NCBI GenBank assembly: GCA_945643635.1
Contig: CALZFC010000202.1
Location: forward strand, 1-64,000
Length of the DNA stretch: 64,000 nt
Reading direction: 5' to 3'
DNA from: Allodiplogaster sudhausi
Taxonomy: Eukaryota; Nematoda; Chromadorea; Rhabditida; Diplogasteridae
A program made the translations under genes and the position numbers. The notes beneath the pieces are model-generated. The model was not told the DNA's origin and did not search any database. It worked only from the letters and a program-made list of their open reading frames with translations. Positions 1 through 12,077 of this stretch are shown here, piece by piece (position 1 is the first letter of the stretch; every line of letters starts with the position of its first letter).

Positions 1-238
1 ATTGAGATCTTTTTTTTGCTCTCTCTCGCTCTCCGTCTGTCTCTCTTTCTCTCTCTGTTGTGACAACCCCCTTGTGTGAAGTGGACCACGCACAAGGGTA
101 CCTAGGTGGGAGTCCGTTAAGGCACCCACCCCTTGTGAGATATGGCCTTTAGGCCTCACAAGGTAATTGGTGAGAGTCCAATGCACTCTCACCTCTGTTG
201 GGAAGTCCGTTAAGGCACCCACAAGCCCTCCCCTTCCT
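1..238. repeat. satellite A, partial unit next to Helitron copy 1
   Basis: This is the tail of a hairpin-rich minisatellite. It holds a CT-rich run, then the hairpins CTTGTGTG..CGCACAAG, GGTGGG..CCCACC and GTGAGAGT..ACTCTCAC, with the shared loop sequence around GTCCGTTAAGGCA. The same sequence forms long arrays at 15999-18012 and 48109-53768. The change from satellite to Helitron leader (after CTTC..TG, before CCAA(A)TCTAAG or a close variant) is at the same point in all three element copies. Confidence 0.85.
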
Positions 239-370
239 TATGCCAATTCTAAGAATGATATGATGAATGGACTATCAGTCCTAAAACCGATTTGATGAAT
301 GGACCACCAAGTCTGAAAAGTAATAATGATGATGAATGTCAATGAAGTCTGAAAAACTGTGATTATAAAT

Positions 371-449
371 CCGTCATGAGATTAATGGGACGAAACGGTT
401 CAACTGTTATATCCTGAAACAGGTTCTCATCTGATGAGTCCCGCCTGTT
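371..449 (+). ncRNA. hammerhead-core-like RNA motif, 5' unit 1 of copy 1
   Basis: In order the unit holds CCGU-C (371-375), ATGAG (376-380), TGGGAC (386-391), GAAA (392-395), CGG (396-398), AACAGG (418-423), CTCAT (426-430), CTGATGA (431-437), GTCCCG (438-443) and CCTGTT (444-449). Predicted pairings are ATGAG/CTCAT (helix I), GTCCCG/TGGGAC (helix II), CCGT/ACGG (helix III) and AACAGG/CCTGTT (extra helix IV). CUGAUGA, GAAA and the GUC at the expected cleavage position all sit between the correct helices. The three core strands appear in the order III'-I, II'-III, I'-II, which differs from canonical hammerheads and makes the fold a pseudoknot. Self-cleavage is inferred, not shown. Confidence 0.75.
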
Positions 450-548
450 AATTTATGATCATTGAATGTTTGAATTGATGAATGGACCCAGCAAGTCTAA
501 AACTGATGATGATGAATGGACCCAAGTCTGAAAACTGTGATTATAAAT

Positions 549-627
549 CCGTCATGAGATTAATGGGACGAAACGGTTACAACTGTTATGACATGAAACA
601 GGTTTCATCTGATGAGTCCCGCCTGTT
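549..627 (+). ncRNA. hammerhead-core-like RNA motif, 5' unit 2 of copy 1
   Basis: This has the same layout as the unit at 371. CCGTC is at 549-553, ATGAG at 554-558, GGGACGAAAC around 565-574, CTGATGA at 609-615 and GTCCCGCCTGTT at 616-627. Helix I closes as ATGAG with TTCAT, whose last pair is a G-U wobble where unit 1 has G-C, so pairing is kept despite the base change. The unit lies about 178 bp after the first. The spacer is built from repeated GAATGGACCACCAAGTCT-type sequence. Confidence 0.75.
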
Positions 628-731
628 AGTTTATGATCATTGGAATTTTTGAATTGATGAACGGACCACCAAGTCTAAGACTGATAATGATGAACAATCC
701 ACCATCAAGTCTGAAAACTGTGATAATAAAT

Positions 732-810
732 CCGTCATGAGATTAATGGGACGAAACGGGTAAACCATTATAACTTGAAACAGGTTCTCATCTGATGAGT
801 CCCGCCTGTT
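732..810 (+). ncRNA. hammerhead-core-like RNA motif, 5' unit 3 of copy 1
   Basis: CCGTC is at 732-736, ATGAG at 737-741, GGGACGAAACGGG around 748-760, CTCAT at 787-791, CTGATGA at 792-798 and GTCCCGCCTGTT at 799-810. All four helices of the model can form. The linker between helix III and helix IV differs from units 1 and 2, while core and helix positions are unchanged. That is the pattern expected of a selected RNA fold. Confidence 0.75.
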
Positions 811-950
811 AGTTTATGATCATTGAAATTTTGAACTGATCAATGGACCACCAAGTCTAAAAACTGATAATGATGAAGAATGCACCACCAAGTCTAAAAA
901 ATGAAGATGATGATGAATAAACCACAAGTCTGAAAACTTTGATTATGAAT

Positions 951-1025
951 CCGTCATGAGATGATTGTGACGAAATGGTTACAACCGTTATAACATGATA
1001 AAGGATCAGTGATTCGAGAACGTAT
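951..1025 (+). other. degenerate last unit of the 5' hammerhead-like array (copy 1)
   Basis: The first half is kept: CCGTC, ATGAG and GTGACGAAA, about 219 bp after unit 3. The CTGATGA strand is missing and is replaced by a GGATC..GATTC region. The corresponding unit is degenerate in the same way in copies 2 (18259) and 3 (54193), where it forms a perfect GGATC/GATCC hairpin. This unit may therefore have another role, for example as a terminal recognition hairpin, rather than being random decay. Confidence 0.55.
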
Positions 1026-1444
1026 GCCAGATGTGGCTGAATTATTTCAACTGTGATTACAATGTGTTTGAAGTCAATTTTGCGATTATTTCGCGTTATA
1101 TCGTTATGCATTTTCGTGGCGCGTTTACTTTTGTAAAGACGATTCGAAGCATATCATATTCATGTTGTGCAGTGGCACTTTGAAACTACCTCGGAGAGTA
1201 TTTTGAATTTTCATATCACGTTAAAACATAACTATCTCTAAGGAAGATTAAAGTGCCATTTGGTACGACAAAAGCATGTGAAATGGTTCGAACTGTGTTT
1301 GCGTCTAAAATCGCAGTATTTTGATTAAAAATTCGCGGCGCATTTGAAATGTATAGCAGAGAACAGGACATTTGCTTATAAACTCCTTTTGCAGGAGGTA
1401 AGCTGATTAATCTGGTTGAGTGGCCTAACTGAGTTAACTTCCAG
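1026..1444 (+). promoter_or_regulatory. 5' leader of copy 1 with a 47-bp intron (1398-1444)
   Basis: This segment is conserved in the three copies and has no long reading frame. Near its end, CTTTTGCAG (ending 1394) resembles a nematode trans-splice acceptor. GAG|GTAAGC then opens a 47-bp intron closed by AACTTCCAG at 1444, immediately before the ATG at 1445. The intron length and both splice sites fit nematode short introns. No promoter element is recognisable with confidence. Confidence 0.55.
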
Positions 1445-4400
1445 ATGTCCTACCGAATCCGCCGGAACGGCGATCGGGTTGACCTGCGGCCCGATCGCCG
1501 TCGATGCGACGCAGGCGGCCCAGAGATTGAGGGGGCACCATCTCTGGGCCGGTCCCTCTTCTGCCCCCACACTAACGCAACGGCTATTGAGGCAACAGTG
1601 CCGCCAATGCGTGTTCCACCCTCATCCCACTGTTGCCTCAACAATAAGAAATGGCCCAGAGGGCCAGGGCAAAGAAGCCCAGTGCAAAGCACATCCACAA
1701 AGAGAATTGAAAATCACAATAGATGAATCAAAAATCTGAGAACGAAAAGCTTCAGCCACGCATGCCTCTAAGAGGAGGTGGCAATGGAAACAAAGGCAAG
1801 TATGATGAATTGAAAGATGCAAATTCAAGAATTCCAGCCGAACTTATTGATGAGTACCTCAAAGAGAAACTGTTGAATGGTGCAATGAAAAAGAATCTGA
1901 TGCAAATAAAGTCATTATTGCGCTAACCACCGCTTTTACACGCGCCACAGGTCGCAGCAGGACTGATGGAAGATGCACAATTTGAAGGACTAAATGAAGA
2001 GAGCCGAAAAAAACTTGAGAGACTTGTTATACCTGTTGTGTTTCAAAGGCACATGTTCTGCGCGTGCTTCATCAGAAGAGAAAATGTTGTGCATTTGTAT
2101 GACTCAATGAAAGACAAAGAAATTTTCATGGTTCACTAACCGTGCAAAATGCAATCATCAAAGTCATTCAGTTTGTGACACAGAGTCCGGCAAATCCAAC
2201 ATTTCAATTCGAGCAATTTGCAAAGAAGAAAAATGATCTCGATGACTGCATTGTCTATCTTATCAGTGCAATTAATAGTTCAATCACTAATTCAGACTAT
2301 GACAGATTCGGTGTCAGTGCAAATGAGATAAAGAATCAAATGTTCTCAATTCTGACCAAATCGAAAGGTACGCTCGAAAAGCGAAGACCAATGCAAAACG
2401 TAGATGTGCTTCGTGAACTGAGAGATCGTAATGAGCAAATAAATACAGTCATTCTGGATGACTACATCAGAAAAATTACTGAGACATACACTGAAGAGGA
2501 TACAGTATTCTCACTTAGCTCAATTTATGATCACTTTAACCATAATCAAGCAGCGCTTCGTAATGGAAGTCTTAGACAGATTGAAGGAGAAGAGATAACA
2601 ACTGCATTTGCAAACATGAATCATTCAATCAGAAAATCCGCTACGAGAATATTATTTGCTGTTCACGATGCAACCAAGCAGCACTTCTGGTTTGCTGAGT
2701 ATGAAAAGAAAGATAACATTGTGAACATCTACGATTCGATTAAAGAAGGTTATGATCAGAAGAATTTTCTCGCCATTTCATTGGCTTGGCTCTGCACGAA
2801 TTGATAAAGTATGTGTACCCAAATACACGAATGCCGATGTTCTGCTGGCCTTCGGCCGCACAACAACCAGATGGAATAAACTGTGGAGTATTCACAAGTT
2901 ACTTTTACGAATGCGCTATGAAGAAAATGCACATTCCTGATCAAACATTCAATTTAATTTTAATGAATACAGAACAAAGATGATACAAGTCCTAGAATCT
3001 GGAAACCATCAGGAAGTGCAAAATGCCATTCCTAATGTAAAAAGTGATGAGTGGACTCAAGTGAAGCCCAGAAGAAGTCAAAGATCGAAACATGAAGGCT
3101 TCAAAAAGCCTCGCACTCCGCCTTGGCGGAAAGATTCTTGGAAAGGGAAAATTGTCAAGCCCGACGTTATCCCAGAAGTTGAGATAACTAGGCCATACAA
3201 TGTCCTTGAAGAGATAAATCTTGACGATGACGTCTTCGCAGATGTGGAAGTACCCTTCAGTGAGATTCAAGATCCTCAGCGAAGATTGATGAGACGAACA
3301 TGCAGACAGCTTTTGAGAATATTGTCCAGTTGTATGACAGTGGAAAGACTGTACTTTTGAATGTTTTCGGCCTCCGAATCTCTGAGGCATACTGATGCCA
3401 ATCACAAGTATACGCAAAGACTGTGCGATCATTTATTTATCAGTATTCAGCTGAAAAATGCAAAGTAATGGAGAGAATGCTGCTCCCACTCGTTGATGAT
3501 AAGAGGAACGGACATTTCCTCTTTGCAATGTTCGAAAAGAGTAGCAACACTCTTACGATATATGATTCTCTCTGGAGTTCTGCAAATATATATCAGTGGA
3601 TTCGAACATCAGTTCGCAGTCTTATTGCTCATGTTATGAACATAAAGAGTGAGATAACCGTAAAGACGGCCACCTGTACAAAACAGAAAACGTAATGTTG
3701 ACTCTGGCGTTCACGCAATTCGATTTGCCATGAATGTTTTCAGTAATGGCAAGGACATTGAAGATGACTTTGATGCATCAGAATTCCGGAAGGAAATCTT
3801 TGAATTGGTTATGCATTTGCCAAAGGTTCAAAACAAATTTAACCAAGAATAATGAGATTGTTAAAAGCAGTGGATCTGCTAAGCTAAACGCCACAAACGA
3901 ATAATATAGTACCCGGTAAGCAAATATCATGTGATATTTCAAAGATAAAGTCGCAATTGAATGCAAAACTGAAAGCACCAGATGTTGAGGTTGTGGAAGC
4001 ATGCATTCTAAGGATTGCTCAAGACGCGCCCACAACAAAAGCAGTTATTTGCAAATACTCACAAATATTCAAAAACGATGTATCCTTTGGAGAAGCTTGC
4101 TTAATGTCATTCGATGGATCTCTTAACGAGTGCCAAATGGCATTATTTACTGTTGTTGATGATAAAAGAAAGAAGCATTTTTTCTATTGCGATTTCACGT
4201 GGAGTACGGGAATTCTAAGAATTTGTGACTCCGCCAAGCAAGAAAATATTGCATATTCTTCAGTTATAGATTCGATACGAAAATTCGTAAGAATTAAGAA
4301 TGTGACTTCGTTCTCATATACGATTGAAGAATGCAAGCAGCAGAATAAGAACGCGAAGCAGTGTTCATGGTTTTTCGTATGCAAATATGCAGAGTGTGCT

Positions 4401-6830
4401 CTTAATGGCACAGGCTTTGACCTTGAAGGATTTAACTGGATTATATAGAAAACTTTGTTGTCACTCTTTGAAAGTGATGAAGGAAGTGCAAAGAAAGGAT
4501 CTGCCAAGTCCTCAGCACAGCGAGAGTCTCTTGAATCTTTGAATATTCTGCGCCACTTGCCATGCGTGTCACAAGAAGTAGGAGTCGAACTCCTGTTCTG
4601 ATATAGTGATACTAACATGGATGTATCAGAAACAAACCTATTTAAGTCACCAAATAAGGCTTCTATTCCAAGTTCGAGCATGGCATCCTTGAGAAAAGTG
4701 ACTGATCAGACGCCCAAACGAAAAAGTGATGTCAATGATATTTCCAGTCCTCTTAAAAGAGAAGAGAAAACATTACTGAGAGCCCATCTGTTTTGCTCTC
4801 ACAAATGCGCATAATACAGACACCGGCGAGTCAAACTCCCGGAGGAAGAGGAAAGCTCAAAATGAAGTGGAACCCTCACCATCAGCGTTTTATCTGGGAT
4901 GAGTGAGATGAATGTAAGTACTCCAAAACGAGTATCTACGAGACAGCCGAAAAAATGTTTGTGCCCTATCAGGCTCAATTTTCCACGGCCAAGTCCGATG
5001 CTCCAATCGCAAAGATGACGTACGACAGTTTAAACAAGCTGGACGGCAACAAGTGGTTGAATGATGAAGTTGTGCACTGTGCAATACAAGCAATTTGCTA
5101 CGGCAAGAATATTTTCTAATTGATCCGGTTCAGTATGAAAGATACTGTAGAAATCCGGATAGCATGCAAAAGTTGAGAACGAACAACTTCAGCAATTATG
5201 AGAGATTATGTTTCCATTGGTCAATGATAACCACTTTATGCTAAGTGTCATAAACATGTCGTCGCCACGCTTTGCCATGGTTTACGACTCGCTGAATAAA
5301 CTTGACCGGAATGAATTATACAGAATTCAAAAGTGTATTCACCACTTAACCGGACTTCAAGTAATGGCCGCCCCGCCAGGTGATGATCAGATCACTCTAC
5401 AAAGTGATGGTTGTAATTGTGGTCCAATTACAATTTTCCACGCTCTGCAAATTGTTAATGATCGGCCGACAGTTGTGCCGAATTTTGATGCTGCTTCATT
5501 CAGAAAGCAGTTGAACACTATTTGCAGACATGCAAGTTGATTAAGATAATTGGAGGAATCGAAGATAAAGTTACTCCTCATTCCACTCCTATATCTCGAA
5601 GATCGAGCTCGCATTCATCTATTGGCTCCATAACATCAATGAGAAGTGTGGCATCGTCCACAATGTCAGTTCGCTCAAATGAAAGCGACTATTCAAATGA
5701 GTCACTTGAAATGCTCAAAAAGTTTGGCTGGACACATCAGCCTCGAAGAAGTAAACCATGTGAGATCTCAGTATCAGCAATATCACTATATGCCTGCTTA
5801 TACCGGAAGACATTTTGATAGCTCTATTATTGAAGCAATGTTAAAAGTCCTGGTTGCAGAGTCAAAGAAAAGCATTTTTGTGTATTCGCATTCCTTGTTA
5901 TGGATTGCATTACAAGGAGCACAGTTCCTGAGAACTATCTAAAATGAAGCAGAACATTATATTCGTTCCATTGAAGAATCAGAAACGAATGGATCCTTGG
6001 AGTGATAGAGACAAAGCCTAACATTACAATTCGACTCTATGACAAAGAGCGAGAGATACGTCATGGCACAATTATCTAAATTTGTTGAGATAACATTTGG
6101 CAAGCCAGTAGTAATGGACAAGAAGAGGTCCAATCAAGTATGCAAGTACTCTACTCCAGAAGAGTCTGCTCCTGCTCTATTCTTTAATGCCGAACAGTAC
6201 TTGTGCGAATTGACAAAGCAGAGAAAGAAGAGATTTGACGAGTTCAATCTCCAGTATGGCCGAAATCATCGTCAAGATGTTGATTGACTCAAAGATGGCC
6301 AGATATGTGCCCAAGCGATACTGCGGCCCAAGGAAGTAGTACAGATAATTCCCTTCAAATGTGAGGATTTGAAGGATTGTGATGTTTCTCTGCTATCAGA
6401 AGAAAACGATCAATTGAATAATGCAATTATCAACAAGTTTGCAATCGCTCTGAACTCAAATAAGCGATATGTTGTTCTACCACTTGATGCTTATGAAAGC
6501 GATGGAAGACTTGAAGGATTTAATGTTGGAAAAAGACAAGGTATCATTTTACCTATAAAGAAGAGTACAAATGAATATGCTCTAATTGTCATCAAGCTGA
6601 GATGGCAAAAGTTTATGACCATACTGCATTGCTGTTAGCAGTGAACTATCTGACGGCATTAAGCGAGTAGTTTCATATTATGGCAGACGCCGAGCACGAT
6701 GCCAACTCAAGCAACAGTATCCGTTGATTACGAGTCCTTCGCACACTGGAATATTTATATGTGCTCTAATGCACTCGCTAACAACTGATAATAAAGAACA
6801 CCTCAAAGTACTCAGTCCAAAGCAGTAAAG
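1445..6830 (+). pseudogene. Helitron copy 1 polyprotein, N-terminal Ulp1-like protease array (broken)
   Basis: This is the decayed counterpart of the protease array of copy 2 (18760-24120). The ATG at 1445 directly follows the leader intron and probably is the ancestral start. The frame is lost within about 290 bp by a missing A before MNQKSEN. Recognisable pieces include unit 2 (2142-2804, with QHFWF and IYDS, and NCGVF in another frame near 2880), unit 3 (GHFLF, IYDS, then DSG in place of the Cys site), unit 4 (KHFFY, CDS, CSWFF), unit 5 (NDNHF, YDS, CNCGPI near 5410) and remnants of units 6 and 7. More than a dozen frameshifts or stops separate them. Substitutions as well as indels distinguish it from copy 2, so it is an older copy. 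Confidence 0.8.
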
Positions 6831-6930
6831 AGAATCATTTGTAGTTCTTGAACTAAACAAACACATTCTGTCTCGCAAGACATAACTGATTTGCGGTTGT
6901 TGATACTGCCAAAGACGATGACAGCACCAT

Positions 6931-9679
6931 TATGACAACCCCACAGTCGGGTACAAGAGAATATTACACAAATTATAAGCAACAAGCTCGAAAGGTTCAG
7001 CCGCAATTAATGCGTGCCCAGATTAATTACAGTACTCTACCGGAGCCTTATGTACTTCAGCCACAGACCAAATGTGTGCACTGCCAAGCATGGCGATGGC
7101 CCGGAGAACCAGATTCCATTGCTGCAAAGGCGGTCAAGTTAAGATCCAAGATGACTTTCCACTATTCGTGGACATTGAAGAAATGAGAAAAATTAAGGAG
7201 TACATCCTTTCGCCGGCTGGAAAAGCTACTTATGACACTGTGAGAATGATAAATTCTCCCCTATCATTTGTTTGCGCAATTATGAACACGAAAAAGAAAT
7301 CAGAGTTTCCCAAAGGAGGCCCAGTACCTTGGTTCTTAATGGGAGAATAGAAGCAACAATTGTGAGCCCTCAAGATAGCACCTCGAAGTCGAATCCTTCG
7401 TTTGTTTCACTTATCATTTGCAAAGATTCTGCTCGCGCAGAAAAGGCTTGTGCCGACTTTATGAAGAAGTACAATGTAAAGTACAATCTTGATATTTTCA
7501 TGCGAGTTTGAAATGTGATACAGGAACACAATCATCTCGCGAAATGCTATATGCGCCTGGAAGAAGTGATCGAGGAAGAGAAAAAGAAAGCTGCGGCTCG
7601 AAATAGAAAGCCCAACCAAGTCATGTTGAACATACTCGATAGAGAAGAGGCTGTGAAACAGTTCTCACCTAACATTCAAGCTGGAGGAAAAATGATTCAA
7701 GTGAATAATCCGATTCATCCTGGCAGATTGAATGAGCCACAAGGCGACAAGTTCATGTCAGCCATATACGTCTACCCAGATGGGCAGTGCCCGAGCCATG
7801 AAGAATTGAATGGTGGAGTAAGAATTTTCCAGAAATCATCTTGGACAAATAAGAAGCTTGTGCACTTTAGCCAGCTGTGGGATGCCATGAGTTATACACT
7901 TTTGTTGCCACGCGGAAACCGCACTTATAAGCTTGGAATGCCAAAGTTTATAACAATGAGCAAGAAAAATCCCCTTCCTGGGGTAAAGCCACGCGAGTTC
8001 CTCTCGCGATCTGAATACTACAATTTCACATTTGTAGATCGAGGTGACACACCCGAAGAAAGAAGAATGCATTGGTGCAGATACTGGGGTATGCTTTCCC
8101 AGCAATTCCAACTAGACGTATATTTGAGAATTCAAGCAGATCGACTGGCTGCCATAAAGAGAGAACGCGAGGAGCAAGTCAATAAGTTGGCCAAAGTGTC
8201 AGCCAATGCAAAGTATGTTCAGATGAAGCTTGAAGAAAAGGGATACGCACTTGGCAACTATGTTACCCTCCCTGAAAGCTTTTATGGAGGTCCGAAATAC
8301 TTCCGAAGACTGTACTACCAATGTGTAGCACTTTCAAAGAGATATGGCAAACCATCTCGATTCATAACATTTACCGGAAATCCAGAATGGCCGGAGATTA
8401 CGGAAATTCTGAAACTCATTTCGCCTAATATGACATGGCATGACATTGCCGATGATGTTTGCCGAATCTTTTGGCTCAAGGCAAAGGAATTTTTGAAAGA
8501 CGTCACTGAACGTGGTGTGCTTGGAGATGTTGTTGCCAACGTCTGGAACGTTGAATATCAACAGAGAGGAATGCCTCATATTCACTTATTGATCTGGTTT
8601 AAGAAAGGTCACGTTGACACTCCAGAGATCATTGACCAGACAATCAGTGCTGAGATTCCGCCTGAACCGGCCCAGGATGACCCTTATTATGAGGAGAAAA
8701 TGAGACATCGTGAACTCATTAAAAAGTGTATGATTCATGGTCCCTGTGAAGGTAAACTTGATATGACATGCCGTAAGAGGCGACCTAATGCATTCTTATG
8801 CGCGAAAAGTTACCCAAAAGGCTATCGCGATGAAACAGAAATGATTGAAAACGATTATCCGTTGTATAGACGGAGAGATAACGGAGCAAACATTGTCTAC
8901 TCAAAGGAAAGAATGCACGAGTTGCAACGAATCGACATGTTGTTCCGCACAATCCTTATCTCCTGATGAAGTATGGCTGTCACATTAATGTAGAGGCCTC
9001 TACGAGTATCTCTACATTCAAGTACATATTCAAGTACATTTTCAAGGGCGTTGACCTTCTTGCCTTGGAAATTAATGACATGGAAGAAGATGAGCTGAAT
9101 GCCAATGGCATTGTACTCAGAAATGAATACCAGAAAAAAGATGGAAAAGTCAGGCAATTGGTTGACCTTGACGAGACAAAAACTTTCCAGAATGCGAGAA
9201 GCATATCCTCAATTGAGGCTTCATACTGCAGACTTGGCCTGCCAAGGCATGGTATATCTCATTGCGTTACAGCATTGTACATTCATCTGGAAGGCGAGCA
9301 ACATATGGTTGTCAAAGCTGATGATACTGCTGCCCAGAGAGAACAAAGAGCTGAGAGAGCCATCTCCAGATTCATGGCTTTCATGGAGCTTAATACGCGT
9401 GACGAAGATGCAAGAAAATTGACTTATCTTGAAGTTGAAGAGAGATACAGATGGGATCAGAAGGCAAAGATGTACAAGCCATATGTACGTACTGGCCAGA
9501 TTGAGCGTAATATTGCATACCTGTCTCCAATCAGCCCTCGAAACAGGGAACTTTACGGACTGCACTGTCTGGTGAGAAGCCTTACAGGCTACACTTGCTT
9601 TGCTGATTTGCTTAAATCAGAAGATGGAAACACTACATATGCAACATTTGATGAGTCTGCTCGGCAAGAGGCCTTTTAG
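6931..9679 (+). pseudogene. Helitron copy 1 Rep (HUH nuclease) region, two main open segments
   Basis: A Cys/Trp-rich knuckle (CVHCQAW..., near 7070) opens the region. The Rep core follows in long open segments at 7515-8966 and 8966-9679. The HUH motif is in the 20 residues around GMPHIHLLIW. The tyrosine motif is KYIFKYIFKG, starting near 9019. Rep would nick a terminus and hold the DNA end through its tyrosines during rolling-circle transposition. Breaks include a stop in place of an Arg codon at about 7509, a frame change around 8910 where copy 2 reads through, and another at about 9665. Both catalytic signatures survive, but no single frame spans the domain. Confidence 0.8.
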
Positions 9680-11861
9680 AGATGACAAGGAGTGGGACGA
9701 ATGTCTTAATATTGCAAGCGAGACTATACCGAATCCTAGAGCATTCCTAAGACTTTTCTGCGTCATTCTGATGAATTGTCAGCCACCCAGTCCTGCGGAA
9801 TTATTTGAAAAGTACAAGGAGTACATGCTTGACCGCGATAAGCAACACAAGTATTCTGAAGAAGAGAAAGTGCAGAGAGTCCTAAGGCACATTCAATCGA
9901 TAATAAGGCACTCCAACATGACGCTCAAACAGTTTGGATTGCCTGAGCTTATAAGGAATGAAGCTCTTGAGCGAAAGTTCATGTCTGAAGACAAGAGAGA
10001 GGCCGAAAATAGAGCAGATAAAATGCAACCCACGCTAAATGACGGTCAGAAGGCAATTTCGGAGCAAATCATTGCTGCCATCTCTGACACAAGTGCCGAA
10101 AAGCGTTGCTTCTTTGTGACTGGAAGTGGAGGTTGTGAAAAGACATACCTCTACGAGTACTTAATCAATTGGTGCATTGCACACGAAAAGGTTGTTTTTA
10201 CCTGTTGCCTCAACCGGCATTGCAGCAACTCTATTGAAGAATGGTACGACCGCTCACAGTGGTTTTGGAATTCCGCTCGAATATGATGAGCTGGACAAAA
10301 CAAACCTTGACATCACCTCAGACAAGGGCCAGTTTTTGAGACAAGTTGAAGTCATCATTTGGGATGAGGCCCCAATGCAGTCGAATGCAATCTTGAGCTT
10401 TGTTGACAGAACAATGAGAGTCGCTGCACCCAGAGACCAGAAAGATAAACCATTTGGTGGACGAGTCGTTCTCCTCGGTGGAGACTGGAAGCAAATTTTG
10501 TCTGTTATACCCAGTGCTCGAGATAGACAAATCTTGAATTACACCTTGAACAATGCACCTGTCTACGACAAGTTTGAGCAGTGCAAACTGACTGTCAATA
10601 TGAGGGTCGACAAGGACCAGCAAATATTTCTGAAATATCAGACTGAAGTTGGAGAAGGAATTGCAAACATTGACGGATTACACATTCGTGTACTGAAAGA
10701 ATGCTATGCGCCGATGAGGACACACTAATAGAATCCGTGTATCCGGAGGAAGTCCGCTGCAACGGTGAAGAGATGAGCAAAAGAGCAATCCTCGCAGTTA
10801 GAAATGATGCAGTAATCAAACTAAATGAGAAGATTATGAACTTGCTACCTGGAAAAGCAGAAGAGTTTATAGGAATCACTGAGATTCCTGAAGAAGCAGA
10901 GCATATGGGCATGCCAGTAGATTTGATCTCAACCTTGGAGGCGATGACGCCCAATGGAATGCCCGCTCATAAGTTAGTTTTGAAACCACAAACACCAGTT
11001 ATGCTGCTAAGGAACATTGACATTGAGAATAAGTTGTGCAATGGCACTAAACTTGTGTTCTTGAACGCAGTGAAAGTAAACTCTGCTGACAGAAACGTCA
11101 TTCTGCTGAGATGCAGAAATGTGACTGTGAATCCACCAGAAGAGGTATTCCTGCCGAGAATCGTACAGAATTATCTCGATCGTAACAGTGGTGTACAGTT
11201 CACCCGAAGACAGTTCCCGATAAGGGCGTGCTTTGCTTGCACGATTAACAAGAGTCAAGGCCAGACATTGGCAAGAGTTGGACTCGATCTGAGAACTCCG
11301 ACATTTTCTCACGGGCATTTCTATGTGGCCATCTCGAGAGTTAAAACTGAGGCACATCTCAAACTTTTGATACCAAAAGAATTTATCACAGAAGATAAAG
11401 TGAACGGAAAGCATGCCGTTGTCAGAAATATTGTCTATCGAGACCTTTTCAAGACGGTCAATTGTGAGATCACAAACATTCCTCCTGTACTGGCTGAGGA
11501 ACCAGATGTTGACCCATTTGAGGGCTTGAATCTTGATGACGATGAAGGGGCCGAGAATGACCCCGAAGAGCATGAAGAAGACATTGAGCAAGTCCAGGAG
11601 ATTGATCAAGAACAGCTCGAAAAATATCTTGATGATTTTACTTATCAGTTGCAGCAAGAGATTGCAGCAAAGCTGAATGGCAAAGTAGCCGAGAACAAGA
11701 TAAAGGATGAGAATGCCGTTGTTAACGATGATATTGTTCAGGCAATGCCAGAAATCGATGACGAAGTTCACTTCTTTAGTGATGATGAAGTAGGCAACCT
11801 TGAGTATGTTGTATCCTCCGATGAGGAGGAGAATCTCCAAGAAGAGGAAGAAATGAACTGA
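9680..11861 (+). pseudogene. Helitron copy 1 Pif1-type helicase region (broken, Walker A altered)
   Basis: The region reads in several frames (to 10286, 10177-10728, 10701-11861). It carries GSGGCEKT at the Walker A site, IIWDEAP (Walker B), GGDWKQIL, then NKSQGQTL and FYVAISRV, the usual Helitron helicase signatures. Walker A has Glu where copies 2 and 3 have Gly just before Lys (codon near 10137), which should harm ATP binding. The C-terminus is a long acidic tail ending EEEEMN at the TGA before 11862, a low-complexity extension shared with copies 2 and 3. Confidence 0.8.
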
Positions 11862-12077
11862 AGAAAGAAGAGAGTCAAATTGCTCAGTGAGCAAGTACTT
11901 ATGAATAACTTGCAAGAGACAAATGGCGGGTAAACAACAAGTATGTGCAAATGAAATGCGTTGTTTGAATATGAAATCTAACTGCTTAATTAGCAATACG
12001 ATATGAATATCTTGCAAGATACGAATGGCAGATAAATTTGTTTTTTGAATGACTAATTAAATATTTTCAAACAAAAT

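Noticed and set aside
371..810. Canonical nested hammerhead formed across three consecutive 5' units
   Set aside because: It is possible on paper (strand I'-II from one unit, II'-III from the next, III'-I from the third), but it needs 4-6-bp helices closing loops of 100 nt or more. Copy 1 also has only one 3' unit, so the single-unit permuted fold is preferred.
11007..12017. 336-codon minus-strand frame opposite the helicase end of copy 1
   Set aside because: It is the complement of the conserved helicase/acidic-tail coding sequence, and the same antisense frame is only partly open in copy 2. It is a shadow frame.
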